From NCBI GenBank assembly GCA_937981575.1, contig CALJNR010000040.1:1-34600 (forward strand): DNA of 34,600 nucleotides. Reading direction: 5' to 3'. The notes beneath the pieces were generated by a model, which was not told the origin of the DNA, searched no databases, and worked only from the letters and a program-made list of their open reading frames with translations. This document shows positions 23,920 through 32,491 of the stretch, one piece after another (the stretch's first letter is position 1; each line of letters opens with the position of its first letter). The stretch comes from an uncultured Clostridia bacterium (GTDB taxonomy: Bacteria; Bacillota; Clostridia; Lachnospirales; Cellulosilyticaceae). The position numbers and the translations under genes are program-made.

Positions 23920-24195
23920 TTTTCAACCTCTTTAACTCTATATTTTTAGTGAAGGGGGCCCCACTGACTGTTCAATCATAATATAGCACTATATGCGTGG
24001 AACTACAAATTTTTTCTGATTTTATAAGATGTATTTAAGTAAAAACTTAATATTTAACTATTTGATAAAGATGATATAATTAGAAAATATGGTTAAGAAC
24101 TTTAAATACACATAAATTTTGAAACATAGAGAAGATGAAATTTCAGTATATAAATTGTAACTAAATAAGTGGAAATGTTAAAAAGGAGAGCTTAT

Positions 24196-24765
24196 ATGAA
24201 CCAATTAATAAGAGAGGATTTATTATCAGATGAACATATGATCTGGGCAGGACAGCCAGATAACAGCAAAATTTTTTCAAAGGGAGATCTTTTTCTTATT
24301 CCTTTCAGTATAATGTGGGGAGGATTTGCGATATTTTGGGAGGCGATGGCAATTATAGGAAAAGCACCAATCTTCTTTATGCTGTGGGGAATTCCTTTTG
24401 TTTTAATAGGGTTATATATGATGTTTGGGCGTTTTTTCTATAAGTCATATATTAGACGAAATACGTATTACTACATAACAAATAAGAGAATTATCATTCT
24501 AAAAGATGTTAAAAAAAGAAGTATAGAAGCTGAGTATATCAATACCCTTCCATGCATTAATAAGGATGTTGATGAGCATGGTAAAGGAACAGTAACATTT
24601 GGTCATATAACAAGTTCTATTGGTATGTATGCTGACAGCGGAATGGAGCTTTTTAATAGACAGAATAGATATGGAGCAATTGCACCGGCATTTTATGATA
24701 TAGAGCAGGCGCATTACGTATATCGAATAGTAAATGAAATAAGAAATGGGACGTATTACTATTAA
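24196..24765 (+). CDS. PH-domain (bPH2-like) membrane protein
   Basis: A 189-residue protein. After an acidic start (EDLLSDEHMIWAGQPDNSK) come two membrane helices (about residues 35-55 and 60-83), followed by YKSYIRRNTYYYITNKRIIIL, the characteristic opening of bacterial PH-like domains, in which a polar strand leads to a T-N-x-R-I-I turn. ATG at 24196 is used because AAAGGAG lies just upstream; a start at 24169 is unsupported. Members have membrane-associated, mostly unknown roles. It stands alone with no clear operon partner. Confidence 0.78.
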   Translation: MNQLIREDLLSDEHMIWAGQPDNSKIFSKGDLFLIPFSIMWGGFAIFWEAMAIIGKAPIFFMLWGIPFVLIGLYMMFGRFFYKSYIRRNTYYYITNKRIIILKDVKKRSIEAEYINTLPCINKDVDEHGKGTVTFGHITSSIGMYADSGMELFNRQNRYGAIAPAFYDIEQAHYVYRIVNEIRNGTYYY

Positions 24766-25010
24766 GATCAAAGGCAGCTTTAAATTGACTTCTATAACAA
24801 AATAACTTAGTGTAAACACCTAAAGTAAAAAAATGTTTTTGTCTGCAGCCTTTTTATTTATACCAATTTAGTTACCCCCTCATTTAGAGCAAAATACTTA
24901 TATTTTTGGATAGCAGAAGTATATCATAGGCTTATGAGATGATCTACAATAATGTTATCAAGGTAGCTTGCTAAATAGAAAGAAAAACATTATAAGTAAG
25001 GAGTTTTATT

Positions 25011-26000
25011 ATGGAAAGTGTTACTAAAACAAAACTGTCTATGGAAAAAATTATTAGAATGGTAAAGAAAGCATTTGGAAATCATGCAGAGCTTAAGGCA
25101 GCAAAAGAGTTAACAGATGGATTATTTAATACGGCATATAGTATTCATTTAAAGGATGGTCAAAGTTTTGTGCTCAAAGTCTCTCCTACAACGAACATAC
25201 AAGTGATGAGATATGAAAAAAATATTATGGAAACAGAGGTATTTGCTCTAGATAGAATAAGTTTAATAAGAGAGGTGCCGGTTCCAAAAGTTTTATTTTA
25301 TGACAAGAGTAGAGATATTATTGATGGTGAATATTTTTTTATGGAGTTTATAAATGGCATACCACTTAATAAGGTACGCCAAATGCTTTCAGATGAAAAG
25401 CATCAAGCTGTTTCTAAGGAGCTAGGTAAGATTGCAAAAAAAGTAAGCGGCATAAAAGGAGAGTATTTTGGCAGTATCGCTGAGGAAAATAAAAGATTTA
25501 GCAAGTGGTCAGACGCTTTTCTAAGCATGATAAATGATCTGATGGAAGATGCACAAGAGGCTGGGGTATCCCTTCCATATGAAAGTCATAAAGTTCTTAG
25601 TATGATCTATGCCTGCAAAGATGTATTAAATGATGTAAAAGAGCCTTCGCTTATTCATAAAGACTTGTGGGAAGGCAATGTATTTATCAACCCTGAAACA
25701 GCTGAAATTACTGGGATTATAGATTTTGAACGAGCCATCTTTGCTGATGAACTACTTGAAGTGGTATGCGGCTTTCTTTTAGAAAATGAAAGTTTTTTAA
25801 ATATATATAGAGGAAATGTTTTATTAAATGAAAGCGAAAAGATACGGTGCACCCTCTATAAAGTTTATTTATTTCTAATTATGATTATCGAATGTACATA
25901 TAGAAAATTTGAAGGGGAAAGTCATGAGGCCTGGGCAAGAGAAAGACTCGTCGAAGCACTTGAAGAATTATCTTACTGGATAAAGAGTAACAGTTACTAA
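25011..26000 (+). CDS. Aminoglycoside phosphotransferase (APH)-family kinase
   Basis: A 329-residue protein kinase-like enzyme that phosphorylates a small molecule. Lys56 in FVLKVSP is the ATP-binding lysine; HKDLWEGN (His216, Asp218, Asn223) is the Brenner catalytic loop, and IIDFERA (Asp238) the metal-binding motif. Overall it suits the broad APH/homoserine-kinase/choline-kinase group; there is no sign that it acts on an antibiotic, so resistance should not be claimed. TAAGGAG stands before the ATG at 25011. It is unlinked to neighbours by operon structure. Confidence 0.86.
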   Translation: MESVTKTKLSMEKIIRMVKKAFGNHAELKAAKELTDGLFNTAYSIHLKDGQSFVLKVSPTTNIQVMRYEKNIMETEVFALDRISLIREVPVPKVLFYDKSRDIIDGEYFFMEFINGIPLNKVRQMLSDEKHQAVSKELGKIAKKVSGIKGEYFGSIAEENKRFSKWSDAFLSMINDLMEDAQEAGVSLPYESHKVLSMIYACKDVLNDVKEPSLIHKDLWEGNVFINPETAEITGIIDFERAIFADELLEVVCGFLLENESFLNIYRGNVLLNESEKIRCTLYKVYLFLIMIIECTYRKFEGESHEAWARERLVEALEELSYWIKSNSY

Positions 26001-26024
26001 TTTAAAATTATATGTATTGGCATT

Positions 26025-26888
26025 TCATTGATAGAATTTCTCCATCGTAAAGCCTCGGCCTTTTACTTCATTAATATGGTTGATAATCATAAAGGCTTTA
26101 GGGTCGATAGAGAGAACAAGCTGATTGAGTTTTGCAAGCTCACGGTTTGAAACAACAGTGAGGACGACTAAGCTTTGATTGTGATGGTAGCCTGTTTCGG
26201 CATGAATGAGCGTTGAACCTCTATCAAGCTGGGTAATAATCATGTCATTGATTTCGTTATACTTTTCACTGATAATTTTGACCTGCATGCGAGACTGGCC
26301 AAGCAGCAAAACTTTATCTAGTACCACTGTATAGATGAGTACTAAAAGGATGCCATAAAGAACCTGTTCTTTATTGGCAAAAAGCATCTGTAGAAGTAAA
26401 ATAGTAAAATCAAAAACATACATTACAGCAGAAACAGAAAGACCGAACTTTTTATGAAGTATAAGAGGCGGAATATCCATACCACCAGTAGATGCACCAG
26501 CTTTAATCACAACACCAATGGCAAAACCGATCATCATACCAGCATAAATGGCTGAAAGCAAAGGATCTGATGTCATATCCTGCAGCACCGGAATGTGCTG
26601 AAAAACTCCAAGGATAATGGGATAATAAAACGTGCTGATAAGAGTAGTCAGTATAAACTTTCTACCGAGAAAAAATGCGCCTAAAATAAACATGGCAATA
26701 TTAAAAACAGAAACAAATACGGCAATAGGAACGCTTGCCTGGTGGAAAAGAAATAGGGCAAGGCCTGTCGTTCCTCCCGTTATAAGGCTGTTTGGAAGAA
26801 TAAACATAGTAACAGCCAATGCATAAATCGTATTGCCTGCTAAGATAAGTAAAATATTTTTTATAAGTGGTTTATAGCTGTTAAGCAT
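26025..26888 (-). CDS. YitT family membrane protein (DUF161/DUF2179)
   Basis: A 287-residue protein with five or six membrane helices in the first 200 residues, including the family blocks LPNSLITGGTTGLALFL and GVVIKAGASTGGMDIPPLIL, and a soluble C-terminal DUF2179 domain (VKIISEKYNEINDMIITQLD, ending GYHHNQSLVVLTVVSNRELA). This is the standard YitT architecture. Role unknown; a transporter is usually assumed. It faces the APH gene convergently with only 24 bp between stops. GGAGAAAG precedes the start at 26888. Confidence 0.88.
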   Translation of the reverse strand: MLNSYKPLIKNILLILAGNTIYALAVTMFILPNSLITGGTTGLALFLFHQASVPIAVFVSVFNIAMFILGAFFLGRKFILTTLISTFYYPIILGVFQHIPVLQDMTSDPLLSAIYAGMMIGFAIGVVIKAGASTGGMDIPPLILHKKFGLSVSAVMYVFDFTILLLQMLFANKEQVLYGILLVLIYTVVLDKVLLLGQSRMQVKIISEKYNEINDMIITQLDRGSTLIHAETGYHHNQSLVVLTVVSNRELAKLNQLVLSIDPKAFMIINHINEVKGRGFTMEKFYQ

Positions 26889-27277
26889 ATTTCTTTCTCC
26901 TTATTAATGGCGATACTATAGTTTTGAAAATAGATTTACGAGTATTTAATAGGTAGGGTTATAGGCTGCCTTCAATTGTTACTGTAAATCTGAAGTAGTT
27001 CAATTATAGCTTGACTGCTTATTTAAATCAATAACTCCTGCTTCGTATTTCTAAATCATTAAGATTAAACCAATAAATAAGGTTACTTTAGGATAAGTCC
27101 TAAAGCAGACTTATATTTTTTTCTTTCAAGCTGATAAAGTTAAAAGAATGGGAAAAATTGCCGATATAGTTTTAAGAAGATTTCAAATAAAATCATTTGC
27201 TCTAAAAGTACACTAGAACATTTAACAGTATTATAAGGAATACCTTAATAGGATATAAAATAGTTAGGAGCAGGCCT
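26889..27277. other. 389-bp intergenic region without recognised gene
   Basis: The stretch is very AT-rich and has no supported frame. Its only clear structure is the hairpin CTTTAGGA/TCCTAAAG (27086-27093 and 27098-27105) with a 4-base loop, followed about 10 bases later by a T-run (27115-27122), a weak terminator-like arrangement on the plus strand. No consensus promoter could be set for either flanking gene. Confidence 0.5.
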
Positions 27278-27877
27278 ATGAATGTTATGGTAAAAAATGA
27301 AGGGTACAATGCGTATCATAAAGAAAACACGGTAAAACATGAAGAAAATAAGCTATCATATGAAGAAAATAAAAAAAATGTATTGAAAACTAATGTAGAA
27401 AGAATAAAAGAAGCTTTGGAAAAATCTCCTTTTAAAACAGAAGAAGAAAAGGAAAGTTATGAAAGAAAACTAAATGAAAAGATTAAATTAGGGGAAAAGT
27501 TAACCCAAAGAGAAATGGACTATCTTCAAAGAACGAATCCTATGCTATATATGCGGGTTAAGAGAGTTCAGATGCAAAGAGAAATGTTAGAAAGCAGACT
27601 CAAGCAGTGCAGATCTAAAAAAGAAGTGGAAGAAGTGTATAGCCAGGCTATGTCTATGGTGCATAAAAAAGATCCGGATAAGCAGCTGGTTATGAGTGCT
27701 TATAATAATGTAACGAAGGAATTCAAAAAGACAAAAGACTATAAAGAACTGCCTGAGGATATAGAGGATAAGAAAAAAGTGCAGGAATTAAAAGTGAAGA
27801 AACAAAGGAAAGAAATATCTGCCAGAGTTTTTGGAATAGAAAATGAGACAAACTGTTATTTTAATCTAAAGTGCTGA
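27278..27877 (+). CDS. Charged coiled-coil protein of unknown function
   Basis: A 199-residue, strongly charged, Lys- and Glu-rich cytosolic protein. Long heptad-like stretches run from about residue 20 to 80 (ENKLSYEENKKNVLKTNVER, KEALEKSPFKTEEEKESY) and from about 95 to 130 (VQMQREMLESRLKQCRSKKE). The C-terminus ends with Cys-containing ENETNCYFNLKC. No family recognised. TAGGAG precedes the start. Its gap to the next gene holds the hairpin at 27963-28000. With the His-rich protein and kinase downstream, all charged and of unusual composition, it may belong to the same unit, but this is unproven. Confidence 0.72.
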   Translation: MNVMVKNEGYNAYHKENTVKHEENKLSYEENKKNVLKTNVERIKEALEKSPFKTEEEKESYERKLNEKIKLGEKLTQREMDYLQRTNPMLYMRVKRVQMQREMLESRLKQCRSKKEVEEVYSQAMSMVHKKDPDKQLVMSAYNNVTKEFKKTKDYKELPEDIEDKKKVQELKVKKQRKEISARVFGIENETNCYFNLKC

Positions 27878-27962
27878 TACAATGTAGAGAAACAGCATAT
27901 ATTTATTTTGTTTTTAAACTTCTTTATAAAATTTTTAAGAATGGTTTATTTCGGATTTAAAG

Positions 27963-28000
27963 CCTCCTTGTATACTGACTTTATCAAATATACAAGGAGG
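27963..28000 (+). promoter_or_regulatory. Hairpin sequestering the ribosome binding site of the His-rich protein gene
   Basis: CCTCCTTGTATA (27963-27974) is perfectly complementary to TATACAAGGAGG (27989-28000), with a 14-base loop. The right arm is the whole Shine-Dalgarno sequence AAGGAGG, ending 8 bases before the ATG at 28009. In RNA, the folded form would block ribosome binding. It could be a thermosensor, a ligand- or protein-controlled switch, or the dyad of a DNA operator; the following TTATTTT leaves attenuation possible too. Confidence 0.75.
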
Positions 28001-28008
28001 TTATTTTA

Positions 28009-28683
28009 ATGAATAAAATCAAAATTATTTACGATGCTGCAAAAAAAATGAAAGAAAAGGACTTTATTAAAGGTGTACTAAAGGCTGAGGGACTTAAAAA
28101 CCAAAATATGTTTTTCAGCTTGAATACATCATTTGAAAAAAATACTCAAACGAATCAGACAAAAGGAAAGTCGCTGCTTGAGGCAGATTACGATGGTAAA
28201 AAAATGAAGATAGAAAACACTATTGATTGTGAGGGAAACGGATACAGTAGACATCACCAATTTATGAAACATATGCACAAATGCCACAATCATGAAATAC
28301 ACCAAGCAGGATTTAAAGAAAGACTAGGACACTTAACAACGTTGCTTGGTTTATTAAGCAGTATCAAACTTAGCGAAAAGGAAATTGGGCTTAAAGTAAT
28401 TTCTTTAGATTCATTTGATTTTCCAGAAGACATTAAAAAGTGTTTAGAGGAGAAAATGAAATATGGCTGCAAGCATCACGAACATATGACTGAAAATGAT
28501 CAGCACCACATACTGATGAAAGAATTCCATAGCATTGAGAATGCAGTATTTAACCTCAAAGTATTTATCAATCGGGAAGATGAATTAGAGAAGATTACAT
28601 TTACAGTAACGGGTAATCAAAGTAATGAAAAAAATCAAACCCAAGAAATGCAGCTCTCTGCTGATCTAAGTTTTGAATGGTAA
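28009..28683 (+). CDS. His-rich protein of unknown function
   Basis: A 224-residue protein with no recognised domain. Residues 80-98 hold RHHQFMKHMHKCHNHEIH (seven His and one Cys), and 154-174 hold CKHHEHM and DQHH; these are arranged as metal-ligand clusters between ordinary helical segments. The end (FNLKVFINREDELEKITFTV) looks like beta-structure. There is no signal peptide, so it is cytosolic. AAGGAGG lies in the hairpin at 27963-28000, so translation is likely regulated. The following kinase also has a His/Cys-rich N-terminus, which suggests a link to metals; this is inference. Confidence 0.75.
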   Translation: MNKIKIIYDAAKKMKEKDFIKGVLKAEGLKNQNMFFSLNTSFEKNTQTNQTKGKSLLEADYDGKKMKIENTIDCEGNGYSRHHQFMKHMHKCHNHEIHQAGFKERLGHLTTLLGLLSSIKLSEKEIGLKVISLDSFDFPEDIKKCLEEKMKYGCKHHEHMTENDQHHILMKEFHSIENAVFNLKVFINREDELEKITFTVTGNQSNEKNQTQEMQLSADLSFEW

Positions 28684-28723
28684 ATAATGCTCTGGGAATT
28701 TGTAAGAGTGCATAGCATTTAAT

Positions 28724-28760
28724 AGAGAGAAATAACATATATCTAGAGTTATTTATCTCT
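28724..28760. repeat. Inverted repeat between the His-rich and kinase genes
   Basis: AGAGAGAAATAAC (28724-28736) pairs with GTTATTTATCTCT (28748-28760) with one mismatch and an 11-base loop. It lies between the stop of the His-rich gene and the terminator hairpin at 28763. Function unknown. Confidence 0.5.
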
Positions 28761-28762
28761 AT

Positions 28763-28800
28763 AAAGGGACATCTTTTTTAAAAGAAGGTGTCTCTTTCTT
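28763..28800 (+). terminator. Terminator-like hairpin before the kinase gene
   Basis: AAAGGGACATCTT pairs with AAGGTGTCTCTTT (28784-28796) using G-U pairs, the loop being T/A-rich, followed by TTTCTT. It would end the transcript of the His-rich gene. Confidence 0.6.
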
Positions 28801-28891
28801 ATCCGATATGTAAATAGAAATACACCAAAGCAAGTGATATAATAGCATCATAGCTTGTCATTAATTATCAATAGGAATAGGTGCTGAGGCA

Positions 28892-30214
28892 ATGAGAAAA
28901 TTAGAAGAGTTAAAAAATAAATTCTATCAGTGTCATAGAAACTCTCAAAAGCGTCATGAAGAATTTTTAAGGCGTCATAGACAATACGATGATGAAAAGA
29001 AAGAATTATGCTGTAAACAACGAGAACTTGAAAAACAGTTTAGAGAATCGTGCCTGCATCATATTGATTCAGAGGCGGCAAAAGAGGAATATGAAAGACT
29101 GGTTAAACACTTTCATAAGCAGAAAAGCGAATTGCAGGCTCGTTTTAAAGAACTTCACAGAAGTAAGCTGGAGCTTCATAGAATGCATCGTCATGCAAAG
29201 GTATCCCCGCCTATTATTCTAATTTCGAACCTTTTGATTTGGTACTTAGTTTTTAAATATGCCGGGCTAAAAGAAATCAGTATATTTTTCGCTGTTTTGC
29301 TTACAGCTGGAGGGCTTTTTGAATTTTTCTTTTTGCGTAAGATAGAAAAAAGATTGTTAACACCGATGAATAATCTAAAAAGCGGCATAGAAGAAATCGC
29401 AAAGGGCAACTACAATGTAAAAGTTGAAACAGACACGCACAATCAAATCAGCCTGCTAATCGATGCTTTTAACAAAATGGCCAATAAGCTTCAGGAAAGT
29501 GAAAAAATTAAAGCAGAATATGAAGAAAATCGAAAAGCTCTGATTGCTAATATATCTCATGATCTTAAGACCCCTATCACATCTATTTTAGGGTATATAG
29601 AAGCAATTGATGAAGGGCATATTGAAAAACCTGAAGATTTAGAAAAGTATTTGAAAATCATACTCAATAATACTGCATATATCAATAAGCTGATTGATGA
29701 TCTTATTTTTTTCTCCAAACTGGATATGCAGAAGCTTGAGTTTCAGTTTGTAACGGTTAATGTAAGGGACTTTATAAGTGATCTGATGGAAGAATTTAAG
29801 CTTGAGCTTGAAGAGAAAAACGTAATATTTAGCTATTTAGATGATTTGGCACATAACTTCACTTTTAGTATAGATAGAAAAAGGCTGCATCAAGTATTTA
29901 GGAACATTATTGGAAATGCATTAAAGCATGGAGCATCAGATAGACTTTCTATACAAGCTAGACTCTATTATACAGATGGTTTTGCCGCTGTTGCCATTGC
30001 AGATAATGGCCCAGGGATTCCAGAAGACAAACTTCCACACATTTTTGAAAGGTTCTACCGTATAGATAAGGAACGTAAAAAAGATTTAGAAAGCAGAGGA
30101 CTTGGACTTGCTATTGCTAAAGAACTTGTAGAAGCCCATGGTGGGAAAATTAGTGTTTCAAGTATAAAAGGAGAGGGCAGCTGTTTCACTATTATGCTTC
30201 CAATCGATAAATGA
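28892..30214 (+). CDS. Sensor histidine kinase with His/Cys-rich cytoplasmic N-terminus
   Basis: A 440-residue kinase. Residues 1-101 form a charged coiled coil with eleven His and four Cys and no signal sequence. Two helices (about 107-122 and 128-148) with a very short outer loop follow, then HAMP (about 155-205), HisKA with SHDLKTPITS (His223), and HATPase_c with NIIGNALKH (N box), DNGPGIP (G1) and GLGLAIAKELVEAHGG (G2). With no extracellular domain it probably senses an internal or membrane signal; the His-rich region could bind metal. A TATAAT at 28838-28843 with a poor -35 lies upstream. The response regulator begins 25 bases after its stop. Confidence 0.93.
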   Translation: MRKLEELKNKFYQCHRNSQKRHEEFLRRHRQYDDEKKELCCKQRELEKQFRESCLHHIDSEAAKEEYERLVKHFHKQKSELQARFKELHRSKLELHRMHRHAKVSPPIILISNLLIWYLVFKYAGLKEISIFFAVLLTAGGLFEFFFLRKIEKRLLTPMNNLKSGIEEIAKGNYNVKVETDTHNQISLLIDAFNKMANKLQESEKIKAEYEENRKALIANISHDLKTPITSILGYIEAIDEGHIEKPEDLEKYLKIILNNTAYINKLIDDLIFFSKLDMQKLEFQFVTVNVRDFISDLMEEFKLELEEKNVIFSYLDDLAHNFTFSIDRKRLHQVFRNIIGNALKHGASDRLSIQARLYYTDGFAAVAIADNGPGIPEDKLPHIFERFYRIDKERKKDLESRGLGLAIAKELVEAHGGKISVSSIKGEGSCFTIMLPIDK

Positions 30215-30239
30215 GAAATTTACTGAGATGAGGGTGTTT

Positions 30240-30926
30240 ATGAAAAGTGTTTTAATTATAGAAGATGATATCAATATAGCAGAATTAGAAAGAGATTATC
30301 TGAAGTTAAATGGTTACAAAGCAGATATTGTTCAAGATGGAGCAGAAGGTATGCAAAAGGCCATTTTAGGGATTTATGATATTGTTGTTGTTGATTTGAT
30401 GCTGCCGAATAAAAGCGGCTATGACATTATAAAAGAGATTAGAAAAAAACAGGAAATTCCTGTGATCGTTGTCTCGGCTAAAAGTGAAGATATAGACAAA
30501 ATCAGAGGGCTGGATTATGGTGCAGATGATTACCTGACTAAGCCGTTCAGTCCAGCTGAACTGGTGGCCAGGGTAAATTCTCATATCAGAAGATATGAAA
30601 GGCTTAAAGGAAACAGTCTTCAAAATGAGGTGATTCCTCACAAGGGGATGGAAATTAACACAGCAGCTCATAAAGTATTTATTAGTGGCAGGGAGGTGCA
30701 GATGACTACAAAAGAATATGAGTTTTTAGTTTTTTTAGCTTCGAATCCTAACATTGTTTTTACAAAAGAACAACTTTTCGATTCGATTTGGGGGAGTGAC
30801 TATTACGGAGATACTGCAACTGTACCTGTCCATATCCAAAAGATAAGAAAAAAGATAGAAAAAGATCCTGCAAACCCAGAGTTCATAGAAACCTTGTGGG
30901 GAGCGGGATATAGATTTAACGCCTAA
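30240..30926 (+). CDS. OmpR-family response regulator
   Basis: A 228-residue DNA-binding response regulator. The receiver domain has the acidic pair (IIEDD, residues 7-10), phospho-acceptor Asp52 in VVVDLMLP and Lys near KPFSP; the C-terminal winged helix contains MTTKEYEFLVFLASNP, VFTKEQLFDSIWG and the wing FIETLWGAGYRFNA. It pairs with the kinase at 28892. ATG at 30240 is used, with GATGAGGG just upstream; an upstream ATG at 30228 lies before that site and is unlikely. Targets are not visible here. Confidence 0.92.
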   Translation: MKSVLIIEDDINIAELERDYLKLNGYKADIVQDGAEGMQKAILGIYDIVVVDLMLPNKSGYDIIKEIRKKQEIPVIVVSAKSEDIDKIRGLDYGADDYLTKPFSPAELVARVNSHIRRYERLKGNSLQNEVIPHKGMEINTAAHKVFISGREVQMTTKEYEFLVFLASNPNIVFTKEQLFDSIWGSDYYGDTATVPVHIQKIRKKIEKDPANPEFIETLWGAGYRFNA

Positions 30927-31057
30927 TGAATGTTTAACAAAAAGATACCAAAGACCTAGGAAAATAGAAGTATCATTTAGGAAGAAGATAGCTAAGAAGA
31001 GTCGTGATACATGTGAACGGGCAGATAAATAGAAAAGAAAAGTAATAAATTATAATT

Positions 31058-31087
31058 TTGACAGTATATTAAAATTTATTATATAAT
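31058..31087 (+). promoter_or_regulatory. Consensus sigma-A promoter of the candidate non-coding RNA
   Basis: TTGACA (31058-31063), an 18-base spacer and TATAAT (31082-31087). The predicted start is about 31094. The transcript that follows has no convincing open frame before the terminator at 31302-31335. Confidence 0.78.
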
Positions 31088-31093
31088 AGGGTG

Positions 31094-31335
31094 GTAACAA
31101 TATGATCATGAAAGGCGGAATGCTATCCGGCATACTTGATATTAGGGAATCGCTAATATAAGTTTGACGTGGAGAAGAAGGATAAAATCTTAAGTGAAAT
31201 AGGCAAGGATATGAAATGGTTCAAACAATTCTTTTGTTGAGCCTGATTTGCCAGCTTAGATTTTATTTGTTTTCTCTCGGTAACAGCATTTAGCTTATTT
31301 TAAAAGCCGTAGAGTAATCTAGGGCTTTTTTTATT
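31094..31335 (+). ncRNA. Candidate structured non-coding RNA, about 240 nt
   Basis: A consensus promoter and an intrinsic terminator bracket a region with no credible gene. Helices readable by eye: CTTGATATTAG (31135-31145) with CTAATATAAG (31153-31162); ATAAAATCTTAAG (31182-31194) with CTTAGATTTTAT (31255-31266), one bulge; nested inside, GGCAA (31202-31206) with TTGCC (31248-31252); innermost GGTTCAAACAA (31218-31228) with TTGTTGAGCC (31234-31243). It does not look like tmRNA, RNase P, SRP RNA or a typical 6S hairpin. A known class such as raiA could not be excluded without covariance models. Next gene starts about 120 bp beyond the terminator, so a riboswitch is less likely. Confidence 0.68.
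31302..31335 (+). terminator. Intrinsic terminator of the candidate RNA
   Basis: AAAAGCC (31302-31308) with GGCTTTT (31323-31329) and TAGA (31310-31313) with TCTA (31318-31321) form an interrupted stem with a 4-base loop, followed by a T-rich run (TTTTTTTATTTT). Confidence 0.85.
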
Positions 31336-31453
31336 TTCAAAAAATCATATTGTTACAATTTATTTGAAAGATACATCATCTGCTCGGATGAACACAAAGA
31401 GTTAGTTAAAATCATGGGGAAAATAAGTCAAATCATTTACAAGTAAAAAAAGC

Positions 31454-32320
31454 ATGAATAGAAGTGAAAGGATTGTGAACTTAAAAATGATTAATGAGTT
31501 GATAGAGTATTCTAAAAGACCAAAGTTATACGAAAAAAGCAGTGCAGAGTTTTGGGATGATGAGCATATATCGAGAGAAATGCTTAAATGTCACCTAAAT
31601 CCGTCTATAGAGGCAGCCAGCAGAAGCCACCATTTTATCGATAAGTCTGTGGAATGGATACAAAAGGAAGCCCCTAGAACAATGTATCATACGGTCTTAG
31701 ATTTGGGGTGTGGCCCAGGATTATACGCAGAAAGACTATGTCATAAAGGTTACTCAGTAACAGGGATAGATCTCTCAAAGAGGTCTATTGCATATGCGAA
31801 GGAAAGAGCGTCTAGACAAGGAGATGTTATTCAGTATATTTATAAAAATTACCTTGATATAGATTATCAGAATGTATTTGATTTAATATTACTTGTTTAT
31901 TGTGATTTTGGGGTCTTATCTCATCAAGATAGAAAAATATTATTAGATAAGGTTTATGCGTCTTTAGCTGAGAAGGGAAAGTTCATTTTTGATGTATTTA
32001 CTCCAAGGCATTATGAAGGGAAAAATGAAAATAGTCATTGGTATATGAACTATGGAAGCGGATTCTGGAAACCCAAAACTTACATGTGTCTGGAATCACA
32101 TTTGATCTACGAAAACTATATCAGACTTAACCAATATATCATTATTGATGAAGAAGAGCATATAGATGTTTTCAGAATATGGGACCATTATTATACAATA
32201 GAGACAATAAGGACTGAACTTGAAAATTCAGGGTTTAGGCAAGTTAAAATATACGGAGATATTTCTGGAAGCTCCTTTAGTGAGGAGTCTGAAACAATGT
32301 GCATTGTAGCAGAAAAATAA
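31454..32320 (+). CDS. Class I SAM-dependent methyltransferase
   Basis: A 288-residue methyltransferase. Motif I is VLDLGCGPGLYAERL (residues 81-95), motif II GYSVTGIDLSKRSI with Asp in the expected place, and motif IV NVFDLILLVYCDFGVLS; the later LLDKVYASLAEKGKFIFDVF is the usual region after the acidic loop. The N-terminal 75 residues are an extra helical cap. The substrate cannot be told. ATG at 31454 gives the full length but has no convincing ribosome binding site; an ATG at 31487 or GTG at 31475 are alternatives. It stands alone between the RNA gene and the secreted protein gene. Confidence 0.85.
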   Translation: MNRSERIVNLKMINELIEYSKRPKLYEKSSAEFWDDEHISREMLKCHLNPSIEAASRSHHFIDKSVEWIQKEAPRTMYHTVLDLGCGPGLYAERLCHKGYSVTGIDLSKRSIAYAKERASRQGDVIQYIYKNYLDIDYQNVFDLILLVYCDFGVLSHQDRKILLDKVYASLAEKGKFIFDVFTPRHYEGKNENSHWYMNYGSGFWKPKTYMCLESHLIYENYIRLNQYIIIDEEEHIDVFRIWDHYYTIETIRTELENSGFRQVKIYGDISGSSFSEESETMCIVAEK

Positions 32321-32491
32321 GTATCGCTATATAATATGCAGCTGCCCAATAGAGTAAATTTTAGGCAGGTTAAGAAGAAATTTGGAAATATAAATTGTAC
32401 ACTTAAATTCAAAGTAAAGGACACAGAGAATACACAAGAGAGCAATAAACTTAACTTGTATCAAATTTATATAAATATTGGAGGTAAAAAC

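Noticed and set aside
24169..24195. Earlier start for the PH-domain protein
   Set aside because: No ribosome binding site there; AAAGGAG lies between it and the ATG at 24196.
31088..31100. GGGTGGTAAC as a T-box leader motif
   Set aside because: The ACCGCG half is missing, the site is at the transcript start, and no amino acid gene follows.
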